DNA of 64,000 nucleotides, taken from positions 1,679,938 to 1,743,937 of the forward strand of contig NZ_CP159805.1 of NCBI RefSeq assembly GCF_048087625.1, in the 5' to 3' direction. Source of the DNA: Pseudothioglobus sp905182815. Its GTDB lineage: Bacteria > Pseudomonadota > Gammaproteobacteria > PS1 > Pseudothioglobaceae. Position 1 is the stretch's first letter, and each line of letters opens with the position of its first letter. Of this stretch, positions 51,299 to 59,580 are shown piece after piece. Made by a program: the position numbers and the translations under genes. The notes beneath the pieces are model-generated. The model did no database searches. It saw only the letters and a program-made list of their open reading frames with translations, and had not been told where the DNA came from.

Positions 51299-52588
51299 TT
51301 AGTGTGTAATTTTAATGTTTTTGGAGTCAGGTTTAGCAAATATAAACTGAAAATCACCAATTAGGTTTTCAAGAAATCCCGCTTCACAGTAGACTAGGTA
51401 AAAAACCCAAATCCTTATAAAAGGATCAGAAAAACCAAGCTCTCTCACTTGCGGCAATACATTTTCAAAGTCTTTACGCCATATCTCGAGTGTCCTTGCA
51501 TAGTGAAGAGTTATATCTTCAGAGTCAACCATAATTAAATCCGTTTTATCTTTGATGGCTTTCTCAACTTGTGACAATGAGATAAGACATGAGCCAGGAA
51601 AAATATATTTTCTGATAAAGTCTACCGAATTTTTATAGGCATTAAAGTCTGGGTCGTTATATGTTATTCCTTGAAGCGCCATTAAACCATTTTTCTTCAG
51701 CAATGAAGAGGCCTTTTCAAAGAAGCCAGGCACAAAGTCAGACCCAACAGCCTCTATCATTTCAATTGAAACAACCTTATCAAAAACACCCTCAAGCTCT
51801 CTATAATCTTTGTTTAGTAAAGTTATTTTATTATCTAAATTCTCCTTACTAATCAGCTCAGCAACATAATTAAACTGATTGTCTGATATAGTCGTAGTGG
51901 TAACTTTACAGCCATAATTTTTGGCTGCATGTGTTGCAAAGCTTCCCCATCCTGTTCCTATTTCAAGAACATGGTCACTACTATTAAGGTTTAGTTTTCG
52001 ACATAGCCTATCCAGCTTTTCTACCGAGGCATCAAGCATACTTGACTTCTTGTTTAGAAAAATGCCGCTTGAGTAAGTCATGGTTGAGTCGAGCCATAGC
52101 TTATAAAAATCATTACTCAAATCGTAGTGTGCCAAGATATTACTCTTGCTTCCTTTTAAGGTGTTTTGTCTAAGCCTATGGATTATTTTAGTGATTGGAT
52201 TTGTTAATCTTGCAAGTCCAGATTCAAGCCCCTCCATGGTTTTTTTATTTCTAATAATGATCTGAATTAATTCAACCAAATTATCTGCAGACCAATAACC
52301 AGCAGTGAAGGCCTCTGCTGCGCCATTGGTGCCGCCACTCCCTAAAAAAACATAAAACTCTTGAGATGAAACAGTTAAGGTTGCCTTAAGCTCTGATTTT
52401 GGAATGCCAAATACGTGAATTTCAGAACCATCAATTATTGTCAGCTCACCAGTTTTTAAACCTTTCAGTTTTTTAAATAAAATCCTTTTAAAGAATGAAG
52501 TCATTCTAGTACTTCTTTGCATTTCTTGAATATTGTTTGCTAGGCCATCAACTGAAAGTCTGTCTTTAGTTTGAATTTCTTGAGTCAT
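51299..52588 (-). CDS. Cyclopropane-fatty-acyl-phospholipid synthase family protein
   Basis: 429 residues. A divergent N-terminal lipid-binding domain (1-130), then the methyltransferase core: LAHYDLSNDFYKLWLDSTMTYSSGIF, VLEIGTGWGSFATHAA, VVSIEMIEAVG, and the C-terminal RIWVFYLVYCEAGFLE motif typical of CFA synthases. It adds a methylene or methyl group to unsaturated acyl chains of membrane phospholipids using SAM. Overlaps the DUF1365 gene by 4 bp. Confidence 0.9.
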   Translation of the reverse strand: MTQEIQTKDRLSVDGLANNIQEMQRSTRMTSFFKRILFKKLKGLKTGELTIIDGSEIHVFGIPKSELKATLTVSSQEFYVFLGSGGTNGAAEAFTAGYWSADNLVELIQIIIRNKKTMEGLESGLARLTNPITKIIHRLRQNTLKGSKSNILAHYDLSNDFYKLWLDSTMTYSSGIFLNKKSSMLDASVEKLDRLCRKLNLNSSDHVLEIGTGWGSFATHAAKNYGCKVTTTTISDNQFNYVAELISKENLDNKITLLNKDYRELEGVFDKVVSIEMIEAVGSDFVPGFFEKASSLLKKNGLMALQGITYNDPDFNAYKNSVDFIRKYIFPGSCLISLSQVEKAIKDKTDLIMVDSEDITLHYARTLEIWRKDFENVLPQVRELGFSDPFIRIWVFYLVYCEAGFLENLIGDFQFIFAKPDSKNIKITH

Positions 52589-53349
52589 AGTTTGTCAGGA
52601 TGTGTAAAAAATGGAGCTCTTTTTACATAGAGCATAAATGCTTGCCAATGGATTCTATATACAACCATCAGCGTGATAAATGGAAACCTGGAAATTGCCT
52701 TAACAAGCCCTGCGTTTGAAAATGCACGCCTCTTTAAGTCAAGCGAAACATTAAAAACCTTTTCACCATCTTTAAAGTTTTTCATTTTTACATTTAGAGA
52801 GTCTTCAGGCTGTGAGAAAAACCACTCATAATCATGGTCCATCCCCCAAAAAGGGCTTACATGTAGTTGTTTTTTTGGAGAGGCGATAAACCCCGTCCTA
52901 GTATTATTTTCTGTCTGCTCTTCAATAATGTAGGCATGCCTTTCTTTCCATGGTGTGTTTGTTACTTCAGCCATTATGGCCTCAACCTTTTGGTCTAAAT
53001 CATCAAAACAGTAATAAAAACTGACTGGATTAAAACAATGCCCAAAGTACCTCAAGTGCGTCAGGAGTCTAATTGGCCCATTAAAAACTTTGCCAGTTTT
53101 TTCATGAAGCGTTTTTCGAACCGCACTATCTAAGTCTAGGTCTGGGTCTCCATGGTAGTCCTTCCTTTTAAATGAAACAAGCGCAGGCTTATTAATGTTC
53201 CAAAGAAGTGATGGCTTCATCGTAGACGCTAAAGACGAGATATCAATATAGGCCATAAAAATTGGGTATGAAAAAAACCGCTTAAACGGGGTGTGTCGCT
53301 GATGACTAATCGTACCCCAATAAAGTTGGTGATTTTTAGAAAGCGTCAT
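52585..53349 (-). CDS. DUF1365 family protein
   Basis: 254 residues of the DUF1365 family, nearly always encoded next to an FAD amine-oxidase-like protein and a CFA-type methyltransferase. Recognisable blocks: HQRHTPFKRFFSYPIFMAYIDI near the N terminus, FNPVSFYYCFD, EVTNTPWKERHAYI and HVSPFWGMD. No catalytic role is established. It overlaps both neighbours by 4 bp, showing a tight functional unit. Confidence 0.88.
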   Translation of the reverse strand: MTLSKNHQLYWGTISHQRHTPFKRFFSYPIFMAYIDISSLASTMKPSLLWNINKPALVSFKRKDYHGDPDLDLDSAVRKTLHEKTGKVFNGPIRLLTHLRYFGHCFNPVSFYYCFDDLDQKVEAIMAEVTNTPWKERHAYIIEEQTENNTRTGFIASPKKQLHVSPFWGMDHDYEWFFSQPEDSLNVKMKNFKDGEKVFNVSLDLKRRAFSNAGLVKAISRFPFITLMVVYRIHWQAFMLYVKRAPFFTHPDKL

Positions 53350-54593
53350 AAGGCCTTATCAAAAAAACTACAAACATCAAGGGCGCTGTTAACGCCATCC
53401 TCATGAAAACCATTTCCCCAATATGCCCCGCAATAAAAAGTGTTATTTACACCACTTATTTTATTCTTTTCTTTTTGTGCTTTAACGCCCTTGACCGTGA
53501 AAAGAGGATGGTGGTAGACTAAAGTCTTAATTATTTTGCTTGTGTCAACATCCCCATTACTATTTAGGGTTACTAAAAAATTAGTCTTCGACTTTAATGA
53601 TTGCAAAATATTCATGTTATAAGTTAGCGTCACCGGCTTACTTTGATCACCGCTCAAAAGGTAGTTCCAACTAGACCATGTTATTTTCTTTTTAGGCAAT
53701 ATAGAAGAGTCTGTGTGCAGCAGTGCCACATTTTTTTGATAAGGCAGAGAGCCTAAAATTTTAACTTCTTCTTCACTAGGGTCCTCTAATAATGCCAATG
53801 CTTGATCGCTATGTGTTGCAAATATAACTTTATCAAACTGATGAGAGGCAAAATCCTTTCCATAAAAAACCTCAACACTATTTTTGCTTCTTATAACCTT
53901 GGAAACAGGGGTTGAAAGCAAAATTTTATTTTTAAATCCTGCAATTATTTTTGGTATGTATGCTTTTGAGCCGCCCTTAATTACGAACCATTGGGGGCGA
54001 TTAAATATTTGAAGTAGTCCATGGTTTTTGAAAAATCTAATATAAAAAACTGCTGGCATTTCTGTTGTTTTTTTCGCTGCTGTTGACCATATGGCAGCAC
54101 CCATAGGAATTATATAGTGCTCAATAAAGTTCTTACTAAATTTATGGTTAATCAAAAATTCATAGATTGTTGTTGACTCGTTTAAATTATTTAGCTTTGC
54201 CACTGATATGCGATTAAATCTTAAAATGTCTTTAAGCATCATCAAGAAAGAAGGTCGAAATAGGTTGAGGCGTTGAGCAAATAAAGAATTTAGGGAGCCT
54301 CCAGAGTACTCTAGTTTTTGTCCTGGAGCCTTAACGCTAAAACCCATAGAAGTTTTTTGCGTGTCAACTTTAAGTTTTTGAAGAAGCTTTATAAAGTTTG
54401 GATATGTGTTTTCATTGTAAACAATAAAGCCAGAATCAATCAGCCATTTCTTTTTGTCTACCTCGATTTGATGGGTGTGGGTATGGCCGCCTATATAATC
54501 ATTAGCTTCCAAAATGGTAATATCATGTTGTTTGTGAAGAAGGTATGCGGCTGTTAAGCCAGATATTCCGCTTCCAATAATAGCAATTTTCAT
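53346..54593 (-). CDS. FAD-dependent amine-oxidase-like protein of the lipid cluster
   Basis: 415 residues. Rossmann FAD-binding start IAIIGSGISGLTAAYLL (3-19), then LEANDYIGGHTHTHQIEVD, and the C-terminal FAD block NTFYCGAYWGNGFHEDGVNSALDV. This is the NAD/FAD-binding protein regularly paired with DUF1365 and CFA synthases. In Rhodobacter a comparable set of proteins makes methylated and furan-containing fatty acids, so it may desaturate or oxidise a methylated acyl chain. First gene of the leftward cluster, divergent from rpsB. Confidence 0.83.
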   Translation of the reverse strand: MKIAIIGSGISGLTAAYLLHKQHDITILEANDYIGGHTHTHQIEVDKKKWLIDSGFIVYNENTYPNFIKLLQKLKVDTQKTSMGFSVKAPGQKLEYSGGSLNSLFAQRLNLFRPSFLMMLKDILRFNRISVAKLNNLNESTTIYEFLINHKFSKNFIEHYIIPMGAAIWSTAAKKTTEMPAVFYIRFFKNHGLLQIFNRPQWFVIKGGSKAYIPKIIAGFKNKILLSTPVSKVIRSKNSVEVFYGKDFASHQFDKVIFATHSDQALALLEDPSEEEVKILGSLPYQKNVALLHTDSSILPKKKITWSSWNYLLSGDQSKPVTLTYNMNILQSLKSKTNFLVTLNSNGDVDTSKIIKTLVYHHPLFTVKGVKAQKEKNKISGVNNTFYCGAYWGNGFHEDGVNSALDVCSFFDKAL

Positions 54594-54777
54594 AGTATAA
54601 AATCAAATATGTATTATAGAGCCCCCCTTATTAGGCTAGATACATATCATAACCAACATCTGGTCACAATTATTTTAAAAAGGCATAATTATAAAGGGTG
54701 TTTTTTTGAGTTGTATGTTTTTTTAGTGAATAGGGGAGTAAGTCGCTGCCTATATAGGTAATTAGAGAAAATATGCT

Positions 54778-54806
54778 TTGCTTAATTCAAAAAAATATGG
54801 GATAAT
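54778..54806 (+). promoter_or_regulatory. rpsB-tsf promoter
   Basis: TTGCTT, a 17-bp spacer and GATAAT (54801-54806). The predicted start is near 54813, giving a leader of about 150 bases. Upstream (54594-54777) I see only AT-rich DNA with T-runs and no gene; it also holds the promoter region of the divergent FAD protein gene. Confidence 0.6.
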
Positions 54807-54812
54807 CGTCGC

Positions 54813-54964
54813 CTTTCAGCCAACATGAGCTGGAAAAAGGGCTAACTAAATCTTTATAAAGTTAGTATTTTAATGTATCACACAGAGCCCCAATATTAGC
54901 CAGGGTGCCTTTTTAATAAGGTTGGTTAATAGGCAATGTGGAAGTCTTAACCCAGGAGAAAAAT
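54813..54964 (+). promoter_or_regulatory. Long rpsB 5' leader
   Basis: About 150 non-coding bases between the promoter and rpsB. It includes an inverted repeat CTAACT/AGTTAG (54842-54847 with 54860-54865) followed by a T-rich stretch, then several short pairable segments before the strong ribosome site CAGGAG. In gammaproteobacteria the rpsB leader is a known site for S2 autoregulation; whether this one folds the same way needs a covariance-model test. Confidence 0.45.
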
Positions 54965-56017
54965 ATGGCGAAAGCGTCAATGAAAAAAATGTTAGAGGCA
55001 GGTGTTCATTTTGGTCACAGGTCTCGTTTTTGGCATCCAAAAATGGAGCCTTTTATCTACGGAACACGAAATGGTGTTCACATAATTAACCTAGAAAAAA
55101 CTCTACCACAATTTAATGATGTCCTCAACTTTGCAAGCAAAACTGCTGCTGCTGGAGGATCAATCCTTTTTGTTGGCACAAAGAGAGCAGCAAGCAACAT
55201 TATTAAAGAAGAGGCAATTAGATGTGGGATGCCTTATGTCAACCATCGCTGGCTAGGCGGCATGATGACAAATTATAAAACTATTAAAGCCTCTATTAAG
55301 CGCCTTAAGGATTTAGAGTTTCTTGCTGAAGAAAATTTTTCTCAGTTTACAAAAAAAGAAGCGCTCATTATGACTAGAGAGCAAGAAAAACTTGAAAGAA
55401 GTCTTGGTGGAATTAAAGATTTAGGCAGCATTCCTGATGTTATTTTCGTGGTTGATATTGGTCATGAAAAGAACGCGGTTCGTGAAGCCCATACTTTACA
55501 ACTTCCAATTATCGGGGTTGTTGACACAAATCACAGTCCTGAAGGAATCGATTATGTCATTGCAGGAAATGATGACTCAATAAGAGCAATTGGTTATTAT
55601 GCGAGAGAAATTGCTAATGCAATACTAGAGGCTAAAGCCTCAATTGTAGAAACCAAAGCTGCAGTTAAGAAATCTGCGCCTGCTGCTAAGACTGAGGCTG
55701 CTTCTGAAGAAAAGAAGCCTGCTGCTAAGACTGAAGCGCCTGCTGAAGAAAAGAAGCCTGCTGCTAAGACTGAAGCGCCTGCTGAAGAAAAGAAGCCTGC
55801 TGCTAAGACTGAAGCGCCTGCTGAAGAAAAGAAGCCTGCTGCTAAGACTGAAGCGCCTGCTGAAGAAAAGAAGCCTGCTGCTAAGACTGAAGCGCCTGCT
55901 GAAGAAAAGAAGCCTGCTCCTAAGAAGCCTGCTGCTAAGAAGCCTGCTGCTAAGAAGCCTGCTGCTAAGAAGCCTGCTGCTAAGAAGCCTGCTGCTAAGA
56001 AGGCAGATACTGAATAA
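54965..56017 (+). CDS. rpsB: 30S ribosomal protein S2 with repetitive C-terminal tail
   Basis: 350 residues. The first ~230 are a normal S2: KKMLEAGVHFGHRSRFWHPKM, GTKRAASNIIKEEA, NHRWLGGMMTNYKTIKASI and IPIIGVVDTNHSPEGIDYVI-type sequence (here LPIIG). The start is ATG 54965 after CAGGAG; an in-frame ATG 27 bp earlier is in the leader. From about residue 237 the protein gains a low-complexity tail: six 13-residue units of AAKTEAPAEEKKP type, then short KKPAA repeats, ending in KKADTE. Normal S2 ends near 240. The tail resembles histone-H1-like or disordered RNA-binding tails. Cotranscribed with tsf. Confidence 0.95.
   Translation: MAKASMKKMLEAGVHFGHRSRFWHPKMEPFIYGTRNGVHIINLEKTLPQFNDVLNFASKTAAAGGSILFVGTKRAASNIIKEEAIRCGMPYVNHRWLGGMMTNYKTIKASIKRLKDLEFLAEENFSQFTKKEALIMTREQEKLERSLGGIKDLGSIPDVIFVVDIGHEKNAVREAHTLQLPIIGVVDTNHSPEGIDYVIAGNDDSIRAIGYYAREIANAILEAKASIVETKAAVKKSAPAAKTEAASEEKKPAAKTEAPAEEKKPAAKTEAPAEEKKPAAKTEAPAEEKKPAAKTEAPAEEKKPAAKTEAPAEEKKPAPKKPAAKKPAAKKPAAKKPAAKKPAAKKADTE
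55682..56005 (+). repeat. 39-bp and 15-bp tandem repeats coding the S2 tail
   Basis: Six 39-bp units lie at 55682-55915; the first differs (GAGGCTGCTTCT in place of GAAGCGCCTGCT) and the other five look identical. They are followed by 15-bp units (GCTGCTAAGAAGCCT, first one GCTCCT...) at 55916-56005. All are in frame, so copy-number changes would keep the reading frame. Confidence 0.95.
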
Positions 56018-56050
56018 ATAGCTATACAAAGTATATATAGGAGATAAATT

Positions 56051-56929
56051 ATGGCAATTACAGCCGCTTTAGTTAAAGAACTAAGAGAAAGAACTGGTGC
56101 AGGCATGATGGACTGCAAAAAAGCATTAGTCGAAACCGATGCAGATCTAGAAGCTGCAATTGATTTAATGCGCGCATCTGGGGCAGCAAAAGCTGCAAAA
56201 AAAGCTGGTCGAGTAGCCTCTGAAGGACTTGTAAACGTTACTATTAGTGAAGATAAAATGCATGCTGCAATTCTTGAAGTTAACTCTGAAACAGACTTTG
56301 TAACTAAAGGCTCTGCCTTTATTGATTTTGTTGACACTTTAGGCGCCCTAGCACTAAAGAATAAACCAGAATCTGTTGAGATTTTTTCAGAGCAAAAACT
56401 AGACTCTGGTGTTACTGTTGATCAGGCAAGAGAAGAAATTATCGCTAAAATTGGTGAAAATATTTCAGTTAGAAGAGTTCAAATTGTCAGTATTGAAAGT
56501 GGGGTTTTAGGCGCATACAAGCATGGTGAGCGAATTGCTGTACTCACAGTATTGTCTTCAAATGACGCCGAACTTGCAAAAGATATCGCTATGCATATTG
56601 CAGCCTCAAAGCCTGAATGTGTAAGTGAAGACCAGCTCTCAACTGAACTTCTTGAAAGAGAAAAGGCAATTTTTATAGAGCAAGCTAAAGAAAGTGGAAA
56701 GCCTGACAATATTATTGAAAAAATGATTGTTGGGAGAATGAAAAAATTTGTCAATGAAGTTACTCTTTACGGCCAATCTTTTGTTAAAGATCCAGACACT
56801 ACCGTTGGCGCTTTAGTGAAATCTAAAAATTCAGAAGTTGAGTCTTTTATTCGCTATGAAGTCGGTGAGGGTATTGAGAAAAAACAAGATAATTTTGTCG
56901 AAGAGGTTATGGCTCAAGCCCAGAACTAA
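56051..56929 (+). CDS. tsf: Translation elongation factor Ts
   Basis: 292 residues. The N-terminal UBA-like domain has LVKELRERTGAGMMDCKKAL, then the core with VNSETDFVTK (TDF motif contacting EF-Tu) and the dimerisation/coiled-coil region, ending with a VGEGIEKK block typical of gammaproteobacteria. It exchanges GDP for GTP on EF-Tu. Follows rpsB by 33 bp with an AGGAGA ribosome site, and is followed by a strong terminator. Confidence 0.97.
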   Translation: MAITAALVKELRERTGAGMMDCKKALVETDADLEAAIDLMRASGAAKAAKKAGRVASEGLVNVTISEDKMHAAILEVNSETDFVTKGSAFIDFVDTLGALALKNKPESVEIFSEQKLDSGVTVDQAREEIIAKIGENISVRRVQIVSIESGVLGAYKHGERIAVLTVLSSNDAELAKDIAMHIAASKPECVSEDQLSTELLEREKAIFIEQAKESGKPDNIIEKMIVGRMKKFVNEVTLYGQSFVKDPDTTVGALVKSKNSEVESFIRYEVGEGIEKKQDNFVEEVMAQAQN

Positions 56930-56943
56930 GCTTTAAGATCTTC

Positions 56944-56970
56944 AAAAAAGGCGCCTTCGGCGCCTTTTTT
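56944..56970. terminator. Bidirectional rho-independent terminator
   Basis: GGCGCC-TTC-GGCGCC flanked by an A-run on the left and a T-run on the right. The GC-rich stem with UUCG-type loop followed by U residues works in both directions, ending rpsB-tsf from the left and the exporter gene (stop at 56991) from the right. This is the clearest terminator in the window. Confidence 0.93.
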
Positions 56971-56990
56971 ATAGTTCGAATTTACAACTC

Positions 56991-59444
56991 CTACATACTA
57001 GCCTTATCTTTAATAATCAGCTTCATTATTGCTGGCATCAAGAAAAAGTCTGCCAATACTGCTACCAAAATTGCACTGGCTGTTAAAACACCAAAGTCAA
57101 ACATGTTGTTCATTTGAGAAAAGGTCAGCACAAGGAAGCCAAGAGCGAGGACTATAGAAGTTAGTGTAATGGCTCTTCCAGTGCCAAGCAATGTAAGCCT
57201 TACTGCCTTATCAACATCATTATATTGAAGCTCATATCTTCTAAAGTTATGCATAAAATGAACAGTGTCGTCCACCGCAAGTCCAAGTGCTATAGCGCCA
57301 ATCAATAAGGTAAACATGTCAAGAGGCATTTTAAAGACAACCATAATTGTTGAAAGAAAAATTATGGGCAAAATATTTGGAATCATACTAATGAGGCCAA
57401 TTTTTACATTGCCAATTAATAACACCATAAGAATAGTTATTAATGAAAAGGCAAGGACATAACTAAATGCACTACTATAAATCGCCTCTTCAAAAGTTAC
57501 GGTCATCAGAGTTCCAATGCCAGTGAAAGTAACTTTAGCAAGGGAGCCAAACTTTTGGTCTAAGTATACCTGTGCATTGTCTATAAAAATATTCGCCTCA
57601 AGTGAGTCAATAAAAGGGGTTTTAAGCGTTAGCCGGGCTTTAGAATAATTTGCATCTACAAGGCTCGAAAGGTCATCATTGCCACTGCTTTCAAAAAGCA
57701 AAAACTCCTGTGCAATAAGATCAGGATCATCAGGAATCGCATAATACTCTTCACGATTTTCGTTCAGTGCTCTATTTGTTTCCTTGATAATATCAACATA
57801 ACTAATAACTTTTCCAACAAACATGTTTCCTGTTGAGATAGAATTTATATTTTTAGAAACGTCATCAATCACCTTTAAAAGCTCTGGGTTATAAAGTCCA
57901 TTCGTTTCTCCGGTGTCAATAATAACTTCAAGCGTTAGGGAGCCCTTAAGATTTTCGTCAACTGCCTCAGTTGCAATGCGGGCAAAGTTGTCTTCTGGAA
58001 GCCATTGAAGTGGAAAATGAGAAAACCTAAGCTGTGATGCAACTATAGCTGCGCAAATAATTAATACAGCACTTACCGACACTATAAGTTTTGGGCGTCC
58101 AGTTGCGAATACACTTATTCCAATAAGAGATCTGTCCATTAAGGTTTGACCTTCTTTATCTAAATTGGTCTTAAGGGTTTTAACTCTAGTTATAGATATT
58201 AAAGCAGGCAGAAAGATGAGAGTAAAAACTAAGCCAATCATTACGCCGCTGCTAGCAAAAACACCAAGATCAGCTACGGGCGCAACTCCAGAAAAAGAGA
58301 AGGACCATAACCCAACAGCTGTAGTAATAGAAGTCATTATAATTGCCAAGCCAGAGTGGCCCATTGCATACCTCAAGGATGCCTTCTTATCATTTGTTTT
58401 TGAAAAATCCTTATAGAAAACAGCTAGCAAATGTATGGACGCACTAGTCACCACTGCCAACAAAAAGGTTGGCATAATCTGGGTAGCCATTGTGAAAGGA
58501 GCTAAAAATACCGACATTAATGAGACGGTTGTTATAAGGGTAAGAGAAACGCAGGCTAATGGCAAAATCACGCCTGAAATTCGCCTAAATAGAGCAAATA
58601 AAACAATCATAATAACTATCATCATTAAGCTAATAAAGATAACTGAATCGTTCATTAAAGCTTGCTTGAAAATCCCCGCAATTGCCGCCGAGCCTGACAA
58701 GTATATTTCAAAATTCTCTCCATCAAAACGCTGCATAATGCTCTGGGTTTTTGCAATGATTTCGTCGTTCTCGGCATCTGTTAAATACACCCTCTGACCA
58801 CCCAAGCTATCATCATCAAACTCTAAGCCATCATCAAACTCTAAGCCATCATCAAACTCTAAGCCATCATCAAACTCTATATTAACTGGCTCATTTGAAA
58901 GCCCATCATTCGAATATGTTTCTGTGTCAATCGTAACAGTAGTCATAGTAAAGTCTTCACTGTAAAGTGAGTTTTCATAGAGACTATTGCTAATGACTGT
59001 TTCTTTTAGTTTGAATAATTCACCCTTAGTTTCAGGGAGGCTGACAATTAAGGGCTCAACAATTAACTCGCCCTCGATTCCATAAGTATTTCTAGCATTT
59101 ATTAGGGAGTCAACGCCCTTAATATTTGGAAGTTCGCTTTCTAGGGCATCATGAAAACTATCAAGCTTCTTTAAGAAGCTTAAGTCAAAAATGTTTTCAG
59201 TTTTTACTGCAATCATTAACTTTTCATCTCTACCAAACTGATCTCTAAATATGTCGTACTCAACACGCATTGGGTCTGTTTTATGTAAAAATCCTTCGGT
59301 AGTAGTGTCAATCTTTAAGGATGGTAGTTGTGAGCCAAGAGCGGCCACAAGAAGAAAAATAACTAGTACTGTTTTCTTTGCGTTTTCAAAAAGCCAATCA
59401 GAAAATACCTCTATTTTTGCTTCAGTTTTTGTTCGCCAATTCAT
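56991..59444 (-). CDS. RND/MMPL-family exporter
   Basis: 817 residues with the 12-helix, two-fold-repeated plan of the RND superfamily (MMPL/hopanoid-type exporters): a helix near residue 30, a periplasmic loop of about 200 residues, five helices, then the same again. The two TM4-like motifs are FLLAVVTSASIHLLAVFYKDF and ALGLAVDDTVHFMHNFRRYE; the latter keeps the charged pair used for proton coupling. It probably moves a lipid or hydrophobic molecule; no adaptor or outer-membrane partner is adjacent. The first periplasmic loop holds four GLEFDD-type repeats (about residues 188-211). Confidence 0.87.
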   Translation of the reverse strand: MNWRTKTEAKIEVFSDWLFENAKKTVLVIFLLVAALGSQLPSLKIDTTTEGFLHKTDPMRVEYDIFRDQFGRDEKLMIAVKTENIFDLSFLKKLDSFHDALESELPNIKGVDSLINARNTYGIEGELIVEPLIVSLPETKGELFKLKETVISNSLYENSLYSEDFTMTTVTIDTETYSNDGLSNEPVNIEFDDGLEFDDGLEFDDGLEFDDDSLGGQRVYLTDAENDEIIAKTQSIMQRFDGENFEIYLSGSAAIAGIFKQALMNDSVIFISLMMIVIMIVLFALFRRISGVILPLACVSLTLITTVSLMSVFLAPFTMATQIMPTFLLAVVTSASIHLLAVFYKDFSKTNDKKASLRYAMGHSGLAIIMTSITTAVGLWSFSFSGVAPVADLGVFASSGVMIGLVFTLIFLPALISITRVKTLKTNLDKEGQTLMDRSLIGISVFATGRPKLIVSVSAVLIICAAIVASQLRFSHFPLQWLPEDNFARIATEAVDENLKGSLTLEVIIDTGETNGLYNPELLKVIDDVSKNINSISTGNMFVGKVISYVDIIKETNRALNENREEYYAIPDDPDLIAQEFLLFESSGNDDLSSLVDANYSKARLTLKTPFIDSLEANIFIDNAQVYLDQKFGSLAKVTFTGIGTLMTVTFEEAIYSSAFSYVLAFSLITILMVLLIGNVKIGLISMIPNILPIIFLSTIMVVFKMPLDMFTLLIGAIALGLAVDDTVHFMHNFRRYELQYNDVDKAVRLTLLGTGRAITLTSIVLALGFLVLTFSQMNNMFDFGVLTASAILVAVLADFFLMPAIMKLIIKDKASM
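58811..58882 (-). repeat. 18-bp tandem repeat inside the exporter gene
   Basis: Three identical 18-bp units plus a fourth differing at its last bases, on the plus strand CATCATCAAACTCTAAGC. In the protein they read as four acidic LEFDDG units in the first periplasmic loop. In frame and recent, so likely variable between strains. Confidence 0.92.
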
Positions 59445-59580
59445 TTTATTTTAAAGTTAGTTGCAATATTGAGTATATAGGGGCTTCATACGAAACTTAA
59501 AGCCTGCATATTATATGTTAGACATTAAAGGGTAAAGCTGGAATTCTAAAGATAGAGGCTCAAGAGTTAGATCAGCTTGT

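Noticed and set aside
54938..54964. Upstream ATG start for rpsB
   Set aside because: It would put the ribosome site CAGGAG inside the coding region and add nine residues absent from S2 proteins.
55597..56337. Minus-strand open frames across the rpsB tail coding Ala/Gly/Phe- or Ser/Arg/Leu-rich repeats
   Set aside because: Shadows of the 39-bp and 15-bp repeats. The plus strand is ribosomal protein S2 and tsf.
59516..59524. TGTTAGACA as an inverted copy of the repeat near 13.45 kb
   Set aside because: A single 9-bp match 46 kb away in an AT-rich window is expected by chance.
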